A stretch of DNA of 64,000 nucleotides from Bacteroides sp. MSB163 (GTDB taxonomy: Bacteria; Bacteroidota; Bacteroidia; Bacteroidales; Bacteroidaceae): contig NZ_CP143867.1 of the NCBI RefSeq assembly GCF_036416795.1, positions 4,394,001-4,458,000 on the forward strand, given 5' to 3'. Position numbers and translations under genes: made by a program. The notes under the pieces are model-generated. The model saw only the letters and a program-made list of their open reading frames with translations, ran no database searches and was not told the origin of the DNA. Shown in pieces: positions 43,719 to 52,982 of the stretch (its first letter is position 1; every line of letters starts with the position of its first letter).

Positions 43719-44326
43719 TGTTTTTGTTCCAAGTCATACCTTTTTATTACTCTCGCAGGATTACCTACTGCAATGCTATAATCAGGAATGTCTTTGGTAA
43801 CAACACTACCTGCACCTATTTGACATCGTTTTCCTATATGCACTCCTGCTACAACAACTGCATTAGCTCCGATATGTGTATCTTCATCAATTATAACTTC
43901 TTTCTTATCGAGTGGTTGGATTGAGGAATTTTTAGTACCATCTTGATAACAATGATTGAAACCGGAAATAAATACATGTTGACCTAATCCACAACCATCT
44001 TTTATGGTTACAGGACCGATGACAACACTACCAATTCCAATTCGCACTTTATCACCTAGAATAACATCTCCTGCGCCATTGTTAATCGTGGTAAAATCTT
44101 CAATGGTACATTTTTTTCCTATCTCAAACCGTTTCCATGGGAATACATCTATACGTGATCTTCTCCAACGGATAATACTGCCTTTACCTTTTTTATGTAC
44201 AAGAGGATTAAAGAAAAGCTTAACCCAAAGGCGTGGTTTTGGATTATCCAGGGGACTGATTAGCCAACTACTAAATTTCAGCAATGTATTATTCTGTTTA
44301 ATACTCCGTTTTAACATTTCTATCAT
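43703..44326 (-). CDS. Hexapeptide-repeat acyltransferase (WbbJ/LbH type)
   Basis: Probably O-acetylates a sugar of the polysaccharide. The 207 residues show the left-handed beta-helix hexapeptide pattern (GDKVRIGIGSVVIGPVTIKD, then HIGANAVVVAGVHIGKRCQI) with GAGSVVTKDIPDYSIAVGNP at the end, the classic maltose/galactoside-acetyltransferase ending. The 148-base gap upstream (44327-44474) shows no gene. The start could be Met1 or Met4 (MIEM). Confidence 0.88.
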   Translation of the reverse strand: MIEMLKRSIKQNNTLLKFSSWLISPLDNPKPRLWVKLFFNPLVHKKGKGSIIRWRRSRIDVFPWKRFEIGKKCTIEDFTTINNGAGDVILGDKVRIGIGSVVIGPVTIKDGCGLGQHVFISGFNHCYQDGTKNSSIQPLDKKEVIIDEDTHIGANAVVVAGVHIGKRCQIGAGSVVTKDIPDYSIAVGNPARVIKRYDLEQKQWIKI

Positions 44327-44474
44327 CGTTTATTATCGTATTATTTTTAAAGAATCCATTAATGAAATTCTACGTACAATGGGACAGAGTGATCTAAAAA
44401 AAACTTTCCAATAAGTCATATTGTAAATAGCATTGTTTTTATGTGATATTTATTACGACTCTAACAGGATTACT

Positions 44475-45593
44475 TTATAATGATGCGTTTTTATAGATGT
44501 CTGCCAATTGATTAGCAGTTTGCTTCCAAGAAAACTGCTTTACGCGTTTTAACCCATATTTCTGTTGTTGCTGGTACAATGTATTATCTGTTTCCAAGCA
44601 TAACAATGCTTGAGCTATCTCTTTTGGTTTATAGGGATCAATCGTTAATGCTCCCGGTCCTGCAACTTCGGGCATGGATGAAGTGTTGCTTGTAATGACA
44701 GGTGTACCACATGCCATAGCTTCTAACATGGGGATTCCAAAGCTTTCTCGTAATGATGGATAAAGAAAAACAAAAGCTGCATTGTAGAGAGTTGCCAAGT
44801 CATGATTATTTATGTATCCTGGATAGTAAAGATGTGATTTTATATCAGTGATATTTTCTTGTTGTAGTAAACTATTTATGTATTCTTCTTGCAAATCTGC
44901 AATAAGTAATGGACGTTTAATCTCGGACTGATGTAAATAGGTACTATATGCTTTTAAGGTACGTGCGGCATTTTTTTTAGGGTCTGTATTACCCAGAAAA
45001 AAAAGAAAGTCTTTTTCTGGGATATATTTACGAACAATGTTCATATCTATTTCTTGTTGATAGAAGTGCCTACTATACCCATTGTATACAGCTGTAATGC
45101 ATTCTGATGGTATATTTAAAGCCTGACGAATACGATCACACTCAAAATAAGATACAGTAATAATCTTTTTACATTTCCCTAAAATGCGTGGAACAACTAA
45201 ACGGCGATAATACCAACCCATCTCTTGATAAAGGGATGGGCTTCGATGTTGGCGGGGTTCTAAATAAATGATGTCGTGCAATGTCAACACTAACGGTACT
45301 GAACACCGTATAGGAGCTGTGTTTGATGTACAGTGCAAAAGATCAACTCCTAATTGTTTTACTATTCGGGGAAGCCCTACTTGTTCCCAGAGGGGATAAG
45401 TAGGGCATTTGAGTTCAATAATTGAAAGATTAGCACTATTTTCTATGCAGCGATCTTCACCTGGGGCGACAATAACATAATACTCATTACCGTCATTCCG
45501 TTTTTGTAGTTCACGTATGGTTTCTAAGGCTACAAAATCCATTCCATGTTTATTGAGACGAAAAATACGTTGGGCCTCGATTGCTATTTTCAT
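44475..45593 (-). CDS. Glycosyltransferase family 4
   Basis: A 372-residue GT-B enzyme. The N-terminal domain opens MKIAIEAQRIFRLNKHGMDF; the C-terminal domain has FLFFLGNTDPKKNAARTLKA and the conserved ESFGIPMLEAMACGTPVI with its E-X7-E. The frame is open for 64 further codons upstream, but the ATG at 45593 sits in an ATGA overlap (45590-45593) with the preceding stop, and only this start gives a family-like N-terminus. Confidence 0.92.
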   Translation of the reverse strand: MKIAIEAQRIFRLNKHGMDFVALETIRELQKRNDGNEYYVIVAPGEDRCIENSANLSIIELKCPTYPLWEQVGLPRIVKQLGVDLLHCTSNTAPIRCSVPLVLTLHDIIYLEPRQHRSPSLYQEMGWYYRRLVVPRILGKCKKIITVSYFECDRIRQALNIPSECITAVYNGYSRHFYQQEIDMNIVRKYIPEKDFLFFLGNTDPKKNAARTLKAYSTYLHQSEIKRPLLIADLQEEYINSLLQQENITDIKSHLYYPGYINNHDLATLYNAAFVFLYPSLRESFGIPMLEAMACGTPVITSNTSSMPEVAGPGALTIDPYKPKEIAQALLCLETDNTLYQQQQKYGLKRVKQFSWKQTANQLADIYKNASL

Positions 45594-46813
45594 ATATCTT
45601 TTTTTCTTCTTTCTGTTTTTTTCTTTCTTTTGCCACCTCCAAATAATCTTGTTATGTGGCTGAATATAGATGCGAATACTAAAATAGGAAGAGCCCATAT
45701 TGCTTTTTTGAAACGCTTGTTTATTTCGCCATCCGGTAATGCCATTAAAAAAGTGATACCGATAATACCAAGTAGTATGTACCATTTGAAACTAAGGGTC
45801 CAATCAAGCAATGTAATTCCAACGGCACATAGGCCAATAAGGGCTATTAATAGAAAGCGAGATGGCATCAACCATTGGAATAATTTAAGAGCATAATCCC
45901 ATTCGCCTCTTAACAATGTTATTGGCAATTTTCTTAAAGCAAAAATAGTACTGCTATATTGTGAACGAAGCCAACTGATTCGTTGCGCTTCATATCCATT
46001 AGCACTTTCTTCTTTTTTACTGTAGCATACGACTTCTTCTAGATATTCTGTATAGATATTTTGTTGCAATAGGGCAGTTTCCATAGCTTTACTTAAATCT
46101 GCTCCTTTTAGTGTAGGTGCTATTTCATGGAACATTGTAAAATCAAATGCCATAGCTGAGCCTATAAGTGCTGATGAAAATCCCATACGGGTGTGGGCTT
46201 TACGGAAGATGTTATTATTGATTTCTTCACTGGTAGCATTCAATACGGCAATACTGGTAGTGAGATTTTCCGTCATGCGATGTGCTTGTATTGCATCACA
46301 ACCTGAGTAGTATGCATTGTTGAAATAATCTAAAGCACTAGGAACAATACGGTTGTCAGAATTAAAAATAACAACCATATCATATTCTTCTGGAGAATAT
46401 CGTTCCATAACTTGTTGTATAGCATATACTTTAGTACAATGCTCCTTATCTGGAACAACAATATTAACCGGCATTTGTAGCAGAGTGACAAGATCTTCTT
46501 CTGGTAGCTGTGTTGCTGCAACTGCAATGCTATATTTATCACGTGGGTATAACTGAGTATCCAAAAAATGATTAATAGAATTAATTACTTCTTTACCATT
46601 ACGTAATACCGTAAATAAAACAAGAAAACGATATTGCACTTTTGCTGGTGGATAAGGGTTCTTGTATCTGCTTAACGAGAAAAGAGCACATATAAAAAGG
46701 TATAATACCGGAATAGCTAATATTAAATATAAAACAGCATCAGCTATTTGCAAGGCATTGTTGTTTTCGTCTACCCACCAATCGGGATTGAACATGGAAA
46801 AGATATCGCTCAT
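45590..46813 (-). CDS. Membrane glycosyltransferase family 2, paralogue of 29725-30894
   Basis: A 407-residue protein with an N-terminal membrane helix (IADAVLYLILAIPVLYLFIC), a GT-A-like core and C-terminal helices, built like the plus-arm enzyme. Shared blocks are AHRMTENLTTSIAVLNATSE, EINNNIFR and SSALIGSAMAFDF. The metal-site region reads FNSDNRI, where the paralogue has IDADNI, so the first catalytic Asp is altered. The Q-XX-RW motif reads EAQRISWLRSQ. It may be a weakly active or non-catalytic partner. It overlaps both neighbours by four bases. Confidence 0.85.
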   Translation of the reverse strand: MSDIFSMFNPDWWVDENNNALQIADAVLYLILAIPVLYLFICALFSLSRYKNPYPPAKVQYRFLVLFTVLRNGKEVINSINHFLDTQLYPRDKYSIAVAATQLPEEDLVTLLQMPVNIVVPDKEHCTKVYAIQQVMERYSPEEYDMVVIFNSDNRIVPSALDYFNNAYYSGCDAIQAHRMTENLTTSIAVLNATSEEINNNIFRKAHTRMGFSSALIGSAMAFDFTMFHEIAPTLKGADLSKAMETALLQQNIYTEYLEEVVCYSKKEESANGYEAQRISWLRSQYSSTIFALRKLPITLLRGEWDYALKLFQWLMPSRFLLIALIGLCAVGITLLDWTLSFKWYILLGIIGITFLMALPDGEINKRFKKAIWALPILVFASIFSHITRLFGGGKRKKKTERRKKDI

Positions 46814-48315
46814 AATGATATTATATTACTTAAGTTTTTATTTGAATTTTGTTTACTAATTTTTTTATCTATATAGATGCCATTCATAACAAACGCTAAA
46901 GATGCAACTATTACGAAGTTTGTTGGGGGTTGCCCCATTCCCTCTCCTACATATCCATTAATCCACATTCCAAAGACTCCACATGTCAAAGCCGCAAGTG
47001 TATGCATTAATTCTCTGTTTTGGATACGAAACATGACTATATAGCAACATCGTAATAATACAATGCTATATATTATAAGTTGAAGAACTAAGCCTACAAT
47101 ACCGGTTTGTATCCATATACTTACATAGTACGAGTCTGGTGGAAGTGTACCTTGAGTGTAACTACCGTCTTTGGCAGGCCATAACTTAGGAATATCTTCT
47201 CCTAATCCTACACCTAATGGAAGAGTTTTCAGATATTCAGCGATCTGTTCTCTATTCTCTATACGAACGTTATATGAAGCATCTTGTGTGGGTTGGAAAG
47301 CTGTTCTCATACGGCGTATAAATGAATTTCCATTTCCTATATTAGTAAATGCAAAAAATACGAATAAAAATAGTCCAATAATTGCAGAAGTAGTCATGAC
47401 CTTTATGCTTTTACAGAGTAGACAATATAAGGCTATTCCTCCAAGGGGAACTATTATTGCACCACGTGTACCTGACATCAATAGACCTATTAACCCCATT
47501 AAAGCTATACTTCTATAAAACCATGCTAGCCATTTTTGACTAGTATGAAATCCTGCAATAGAATAAACAATAGTAATAATTCCCATATGTGGGCCAAAGT
47601 TTCCTGCATCGGAGAAAAATGAGAAATAGCGAATCCCACTATGTAATATATGAGTAGTAGCACCTCCATTGATAAGCCATATCCTTTCTGCATGGTCAAA
47701 ACCAACATATCTCTGATACAATAATTTTAGGAAAGCTGTGATCGTAAAAATTCCCCAGACGATTAGCCCTCTTTTTAGCATTTTAGGACTATCTAATAGT
47801 AAACAGGAAACAATATATAATGTGAAAGTTCCTAAAATCCAGTTGCGGATTCCTGTAGTAATACCTTCTGAATGGATTCCAGGATTAATAAATTGAATTA
47901 AAATGAACAATATCCAAATACAGTAAGTAACAGTTAGTACATTTATTGCATTGGAAACTTTTATATCAGACTTTTTGCGAATAGTGATAAACAAGATTGA
48001 TATAAACATATAGAACAATAACATGTCTAAACCTACGCTTAGTCCTTCTTTGCGACTATAACGCATGATAACCATGAAATAATATGCATAAGTGGCATAT
48101 AATAAATAACCGAAGCGAGGATTTTGAAGTCCATATATGAGTATAATACTTGCTAAAGGACAACTAGTAATCGCAGCTGCCATTATTAGGTTTTGAGTAA
48201 TGATGGCATAAGTGAGAGCTACCAATCCCACAATAAGCAAAAAATAAAGTAATGCTTTGGGAGGCAATTCACGTATCGGATATTGATTGTTATATGTCAT
48301 TCTTTTTTTATTCAA
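46810..48315 (-). CDS. O-antigen ligase / Wzy-like polymerase
   Basis: An integral membrane protein of 501 residues with about 12 hydrophobic helices and one large periplasmic loop (near residues 320-400, with ENREQIAEYLKTLPLGVGLG). The LMSGTRGAIIVPLGGIALYC segment, with Arg after SGT, is typical of the Wzy/WaaL superfamily. It probably joins repeat units in the periplasm. It overlaps the membrane GT2 gene by four bases and follows the Wzc-like gene by 11. Confidence 0.87.
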   Translation of the reverse strand: MNKKRMTYNNQYPIRELPPKALLYFLLIVGLVALTYAIITQNLIMAAAITSCPLASIILIYGLQNPRFGYLLYATYAYYFMVIMRYSRKEGLSVGLDMLLFYMFISILFITIRKKSDIKVSNAINVLTVTYCIWILFILIQFINPGIHSEGITTGIRNWILGTFTLYIVSCLLLDSPKMLKRGLIVWGIFTITAFLKLLYQRYVGFDHAERIWLINGGATTHILHSGIRYFSFFSDAGNFGPHMGIITIVYSIAGFHTSQKWLAWFYRSIALMGLIGLLMSGTRGAIIVPLGGIALYCLLCKSIKVMTTSAIIGLFLFVFFAFTNIGNGNSFIRRMRTAFQPTQDASYNVRIENREQIAEYLKTLPLGVGLGEDIPKLWPAKDGSYTQGTLPPDSYYVSIWIQTGIVGLVLQLIIYSIVLLRCCYIVMFRIQNRELMHTLAALTCGVFGMWINGYVGEGMGQPPTNFVIVASLAFVMNGIYIDKKISKQNSNKNLSNIISL

Positions 48316-48326
48316 ATGATATATGT

Positions 48327-50492
48327 TTATTTCACCGCTGCTTTTTGAGAAGTTAGACCTAATTGTGCTAATCGATTAAAGAATGAATGAATTGGCATTT
48401 TAGGAGGCAGTTCACCTGTAAACGATTCTACAACATCACGATCTGCATTATTCAAATAAAGCAGAAATGGAGTGCTTTTTAAAGCTTCTTTTATGGGATC
48501 AAGTGTAGCATCATCACTATTTCTCCACAAACGGCATGCATTAGCTATTAATAAATTAGCATCAGCCTTTTGAAGTACAGGCAAAGGCAGGGATGCGTCT
48601 TTGATAGCTGGATATTCTACTAAAATAATATCAGGTATTTGTTCGGCTTCATTAAGTTGCCAAAAATCAGAAAGCTGCTCGGCTTGTACATAGCTTTTGC
48701 TTTCTGCTTCAAAGTCTAAATCATGACGTACTAAACGTACTTGGAGTCCTTCTGATTGCCAATGCTCTATGAAATATTTGGCTAAGAATGACTTTCCTTC
48801 TCGTGGATTAATACTTAGTAAACTTACGACTGTAGGTTGTCCAGAATTCATGTATTTATTCAATTGGCGACAACTATAAGCGGCAGCAATTCGATTACAA
48901 GCTTTGAGGAAACCACGATATTTTAAATTACTGATACCATTGAAAGCTGCAACAACAGGTAAACCAGTGAGACGTTTACTACGGTAGGGGTCACGTAATG
49001 TACGATCGAGTAATTCGATAAGGAGGAAATAAGTGATGATGAACACTATAGTACCTACGAATGCAACAAGAATATAAAGTAAGCGTTTACGACCATTATC
49101 CGTTAATGGATAATCAGGAGGAGCTACAGTTTGCAAGTTACTAGTGCTCATCTCAATGTTTTTCAAACGGAGGTTTGCATCTGCCAATCCTTTGAGTTGT
49201 GTACGATAATTATCTTCAGCAATATCAATAGCACGTTGTTTGCGGTTCACTTGCGTACCAATGGGAGACATGTGACTATATTGGCTAAAAATATCTTCTT
49301 GGCGTTTTAATAATACTTGTAATTCGGCTTTTGCTTTTGCTTCATTGACGCAAGCTGCTAACCACTCACTTACCATACTTTCAATGCCGACTCCTTCTTT
49401 AGTGAAATTGAATTCATTGAGATTGTCCGAAATATGGCTGATATTATCTTCTGCTTTTTTAAGTGCTTCTCTCTCTTTCTGTAATTTTCCATCAGCTTGC
49501 TGACGCTTATCGGAGGTAAATATCTCTTGCTCCATAATGCTTTGGTTCAGCGTGCTAACTTTGTTTAGTTCTTGTAGCAAATTTGTGTTACTACGAATAA
49601 TTTGAGCACGTATATCCATCTTTTCATCAAGCATATCACGTAAAGCTACAGCTCCTTGGTATACACGTTCTGCTTCTTCTAAGCGATCTTCTACTTCGTA
49701 TCGGGTAAATGCTAAAGCTTTAGTTTCTTCTGGATAATTAATAACTCGTTCTTGTACGTTGTAATTCATTAAATCGTCTTCTTCCTTATTTAATGCTATT
49801 TTGGCAAGTCGTACTTGTTCTTGAAAATAGGCGATTACATCGTTGGTTGATTTAAAACGAAGTATTTCGTAGGTTTTTATTAACTCATCAATTAAGATAC
49901 TTACTGTTTTTTGAGTGATACCTGGATCGGCAGAGGTGTACATGATTTCAAGTATATCACTATTCCCCGCACGTTTTATATTAATGCTTTCTAAGGCTGT
50001 TGCACTATAAAATGCAACTGGACGATTGAACATAGCATATATAAAATTATTACTTTTTTCTTTCCGATATGTAATAAGGTTAGCTAATGTTTTCTCAACA
50101 TCTTTTCGATCTACTAAGGTCAGTACTTCTTTCGGAGTCATTTGCAATAGTTGGCGATAATGCTTGGCTTGAATATATTGATTGTCCTTCCATTCTTCAC
50201 CATAAGTGAGTGAATTTGCTAATAAACGGATAGAAACTTTTTCCAATGTTCCCCGAGATTTAGCTATATTGATAAGATTATCAAAAGTGCTGGTTACCAC
50301 TGCAAAGTTGATGGCAGAACCATCAAGTGAAGTCGAACTGGTGATACCAGCATATAAACTACTTTTCACAGTATAGCTATATGGAAGGAACTGAGTAAAG
50401 TAAATAACTAAACCTGTAACAAAAAGCGTTCCCCACAACAGCCAATAACGGATGCGGTAAAGAAACTGTGATATGAATCGCATTATATCCAT
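48327..50492 (-). CDS. Wzc-like chain-length/export protein with degenerate kinase domain
   Basis: A 721-residue protein with the layout of polysaccharide co-polymerases: membrane helix near residues 14-36, a long periplasmic coiled-coil region, a second helix near 465-490 (LLYILVAFVGTIVFIITYFL) and a C-terminal BY-kinase-like domain. The kinase part is altered. The Walker A reads INPREGKS, the second motif keeps HDLD but not the following Arg, the Walker B position reads ILVEYP, and there is no tyrosine cluster at the C-terminus. It probably assists assembly without autophosphorylating. Confidence 0.86.
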   Translation of the reverse strand: MDIMRFISQFLYRIRYWLLWGTLFVTGLVIYFTQFLPYSYTVKSSLYAGITSSTSLDGSAINFAVVTSTFDNLINIAKSRGTLEKVSIRLLANSLTYGEEWKDNQYIQAKHYRQLLQMTPKEVLTLVDRKDVEKTLANLITYRKEKSNNFIYAMFNRPVAFYSATALESINIKRAGNSDILEIMYTSADPGITQKTVSILIDELIKTYEILRFKSTNDVIAYFQEQVRLAKIALNKEEDDLMNYNVQERVINYPEETKALAFTRYEVEDRLEEAERVYQGAVALRDMLDEKMDIRAQIIRSNTNLLQELNKVSTLNQSIMEQEIFTSDKRQQADGKLQKEREALKKAEDNISHISDNLNEFNFTKEGVGIESMVSEWLAACVNEAKAKAELQVLLKRQEDIFSQYSHMSPIGTQVNRKQRAIDIAEDNYRTQLKGLADANLRLKNIEMSTSNLQTVAPPDYPLTDNGRKRLLYILVAFVGTIVFIITYFLLIELLDRTLRDPYRSKRLTGLPVVAAFNGISNLKYRGFLKACNRIAAAYSCRQLNKYMNSGQPTVVSLLSINPREGKSFLAKYFIEHWQSEGLQVRLVRHDLDFEAESKSYVQAEQLSDFWQLNEAEQIPDIILVEYPAIKDASLPLPVLQKADANLLIANACRLWRNSDDATLDPIKEALKSTPFLLYLNNADRDVVESFTGELPPKMPIHSFFNRLAQLGLTSQKAAVK

Positions 50493-50499
50493 AAGGTAT

Positions 50500-51339
50500 T
50501 TACTTATCTTTGATTATTTTTACATTAGTCAGCATTTCTAACAAAACAATGGAGTTATGTAAAGTTACGCGACTTTGTTCATAATTTGTGACTGCACCAG
50601 TACGTCGGGCACGTTCCAATGAAAGCGAAATTATATTTATTTTTCCTTGTATAAAGTCATTTTCTGATATTTTCATCTGTGCATTATATAGTGCCGCTGT
50701 TTCAGCTTTAGCTTTAATGGTAGCTAATTGCTCTGTTACAGCATTATATGCTTCTAATACTTTCAGTTTACGTTCTTCCATTACTTCGTCTTGTGTATAT
50801 TGTAGTTGCTCAATGTTATAGCGATAGTTTTTTAGTTTTAATGGGCGATTAAATAGGTCACCTAGACCTATACTAACGGTAGCTCCTAAATTGAAAGTAT
50901 GGCGTGTGCCAACATTTGTCGATTGGTACCAATCAACGAGAGTTTCACTATTTTCATTTAAGCTATTGAAACGGCCAAATGCGTAACTGCCATTTAAGCG
51001 AAAATAGTTCCACCAATTACGCTTTTCAATGCGATACTCATTTTTTTGTTGTTCCACTTGCGATTGTGCTCGTTTTACTGTGGCATTTTCTGTTACAGCA
51101 TCTAAAAAAACCGACAATGGAGGTAATTCTAATTTCTCAATTTCAAGTGGGACTTCTTTCCCTGTCTGCATCACAGTTACTGTTTCCCATCGTGCATCTT
51201 CCATCTTTAAACGCTCTAAAGCTTTTATACGTTCTTCACGCGTCATCGTTTGCTCTTGAGCAGTAATGGCTGTTGGAAAAGCAAACAATCCCGAAAGAAT
51301 AGCGCTCCAATAAATGAGTGTAATATATCTTCTTATCAT
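50500..51339 (-). CDS. Half-size TolC-type outer membrane efflux protein
   Basis: A 279-residue secreted protein (signal peptide ending near AITAQ) resembling one repeat of the outer membrane efflux family: a long helical hairpin region, a central NYFRLNGSYAFGRFNSLNEN beta segment and a GATVSIGLGDLFNRPLKLKN segment. Full TolC proteins are about 430-480 residues with two such repeats, so this is short. It overlaps nothing, lies 8 bases before the Wzc-like gene, and may replace or assist a Wza-type exporter, none of which is seen here. Confidence 0.8.
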   Translation of the reverse strand: MIRRYITLIYWSAILSGLFAFPTAITAQEQTMTREERIKALERLKMEDARWETVTVMQTGKEVPLEIEKLELPPLSVFLDAVTENATVKRAQSQVEQQKNEYRIEKRNWWNYFRLNGSYAFGRFNSLNENSETLVDWYQSTNVGTRHTFNLGATVSIGLGDLFNRPLKLKNYRYNIEQLQYTQDEVMEERKLKVLEAYNAVTEQLATIKAKAETAALYNAQMKISENDFIQGKINIISLSLERARRTGAVTNYEQSRVTLHNSIVLLEMLTNVKIIKDK

Positions 51340-51373
51340 TTTTTTTATTTGCTATCTATGGTTAATATTGCAA

Positions 51374-52546
51374 TTATACATTCTCTTTCTGTACAAACGC
51401 CGTCAGCGTCTTAAAGATAATCTTCATATCCAGCCAGAATGAGAAATCTCTTGCATACTTAATATCCAACTGTTTTCTCTCTTCTGCCGACATCTTACCG
51501 GCACCGCCCCGTTTCTCAACCTGCCATAACCCCGTCAAACCAGCCGGAGCCATAAAACGGTCTATGTAGGCATCACTGGTTAATAACTCAGCTTCATAGA
51601 GTGGGAGAGGGCGGTTACCTACAATACTCATATCACCTTTCAGAATATTAAAAAGCTGTGGCAACTCATCAATACTGTATTTGCGAATAAACCGTCCGAC
51701 ACGAGTAACGCGCGGATCATTTTCAATCTTGACGAATGCATTCTGTTGTGTTTTCTCTTTCTTTTTGATGAAATCTTCTTCGGAGATCACGAAATCATCC
51801 GAAATCAACAGGTTTTCTTCTTCGTCCGGTGTCCCGACAAGGTCGTCAAAGCGGATTTCCGGATCTTCATCAGAACTCTCTACTTCTTCAATCTGATATT
51901 GATTAAGTGCATTCAACTCCTTCAGCCGTTTGTCTGCGTTAGTGTACATGGAACGGAATTTTAGGAAATTGAAAATCTGATAATTGGAGCCTACACGTTG
52001 CGACTTATAAATGACTTTTCCTTTGCTCTCTGCACGGACAGCAATAGCTGTTCCTATCAGCAATGGTGAAAGAATGATAACAGCAGTACCGGCAAATAGA
52101 ATGTCGAATGTGCGTTTCCACATAGGAAGACGGAATGTATTCAACACTTTGCGATGTGTTTCGCTGAATTCTTTCAGTTTACTATCCTTACGTGCCCTGA
52201 GATAAGCATTCATACTTTGGATGCTATCTTCCTCGGCATGCGGCGGAAGCGTATTGTTGACGCCTGCCTGGAGGTAAGCTTTTCGATTTTCGGGTTTTAA
52301 CACTTCTGTTATGAGGGTTATGTAAACCCGGGGATAACGCTTTCGTAAATAAGAAAGCTCTATACAGTCTGATTCTGGAGTTTCTGTCTGTTCGTAAAGG
52401 ATAGATATGTTATATCGCTCACGAATACCATCAATGACTTTAGCCGCTTTCTGTGGAGAAGAGACGGCAACAAACATTCCTCCTGTTACTTTGCTCAGGT
52501 GGTCGATGATAACCCGTTTATTACCAATATATATGTAATATAACAT
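51374..52546 (-). CDS. Phosphoglycosyl transferase with receiver-like N-terminus
   Basis: Initiates repeat-unit synthesis by moving a sugar phosphate to undecaprenyl phosphate. In 390 residues, the N-terminal 130 form a receiver-like fold (YPRVYITLITEVLKPENRKA) without an obvious phospho-acceptor. A single membrane helix (FDILFAGTAVIILSPLLIGT) and the bacterial sugar transferase domain follow, with LKFRSMYTNADKRL, RKYSIDELPQLFNILKGDMS and VGNRPLPLYEAELL. An acidic insert of about 45 residues (ESSDEDPEIRFDDLV onward) splits the catalytic domain. A single-domain receiver gene is just upstream. Confidence 0.93.
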   Translation of the reverse strand: MLYYIYIGNKRVIIDHLSKVTGGMFVAVSSPQKAAKVIDGIRERYNISILYEQTETPESDCIELSYLRKRYPRVYITLITEVLKPENRKAYLQAGVNNTLPPHAEEDSIQSMNAYLRARKDSKLKEFSETHRKVLNTFRLPMWKRTFDILFAGTAVIILSPLLIGTAIAVRAESKGKVIYKSQRVGSNYQIFNFLKFRSMYTNADKRLKELNALNQYQIEEVESSDEDPEIRFDDLVGTPDEEENLLISDDFVISEEDFIKKKEKTQQNAFVKIENDPRVTRVGRFIRKYSIDELPQLFNILKGDMSIVGNRPLPLYEAELLTSDAYIDRFMAPAGLTGLWQVEKRGGAGKMSAEERKQLDIKYARDFSFWLDMKIIFKTLTAFVQKENV

Positions 52547-52574
52547 AATGCCTTTACGTAGATTAATTACTTAA

Positions 52575-52934
52575 TTATAGAAATTTCTTTAAACGTACTT
52601 TCAATTCCATGGGGTTGAAAGGCTTCAGAATATAATCGACCGCTCCTTCTTCGAGCAGGCGGATACGCTCGGTAGTGCTCTCTTCGCTGGAAAGCATCAT
52701 AACGGGAATGTGCTTGAACAACTCATTACTTTTGAGGTAATGAAGAAATTCCGAACCAGTCATTTTGGGCATACGGATATCGGATATAATCAAGTCGGGC
52801 TCATTACCTTCGTGTAACCACTCGATAGCTTTCAAAGGATCTTCGCAATATGCAAGATCATACTCTTTACCTAAATACATAGAAAGCACTTTGCCTATGG
52901 AGGCTTTATCATCTACTAATAATATTTGTTTCAT
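52575..52934 (-). CDS. Single-domain response regulator (CheY-like)
   Basis: A 119-residue receiver domain without an output domain. The acidic pair Asp8-Asp9, the phospho-acceptor Asp52 (IISDIRMP), Ser82 and Lys104 (ILKPFNP) are all present, so it should be phosphorylated. No histidine kinase lies in the window. It sits between a LruC lipoprotein gene and the phosphoglycosyl transferase, whose own N-terminus is receiver-like; a protein-protein control of the first step of polysaccharide synthesis is a reasonable inference. Confidence 0.92.
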   Translation of the reverse strand: MKQILLVDDKASIGKVLSMYLGKEYDLAYCEDPLKAIEWLHEGNEPDLIISDIRMPKMTGSEFLHYLKSNELFKHIPVMMLSSEESTTERIRLLEEGAVDYILKPFNPMELKVRLKKFL

Positions 52935-52982
52935 TATTGTAATTTATAATATTCTATACCTGTTATTTGTTATATGATTATT

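Noticed and set aside
45594..45785. N-terminal extension of the GT4 at 44475-45593
   Set aside because: It lies inside the upstream gene in another frame. The ATGA overlap at 45590-45593 gives the natural start.
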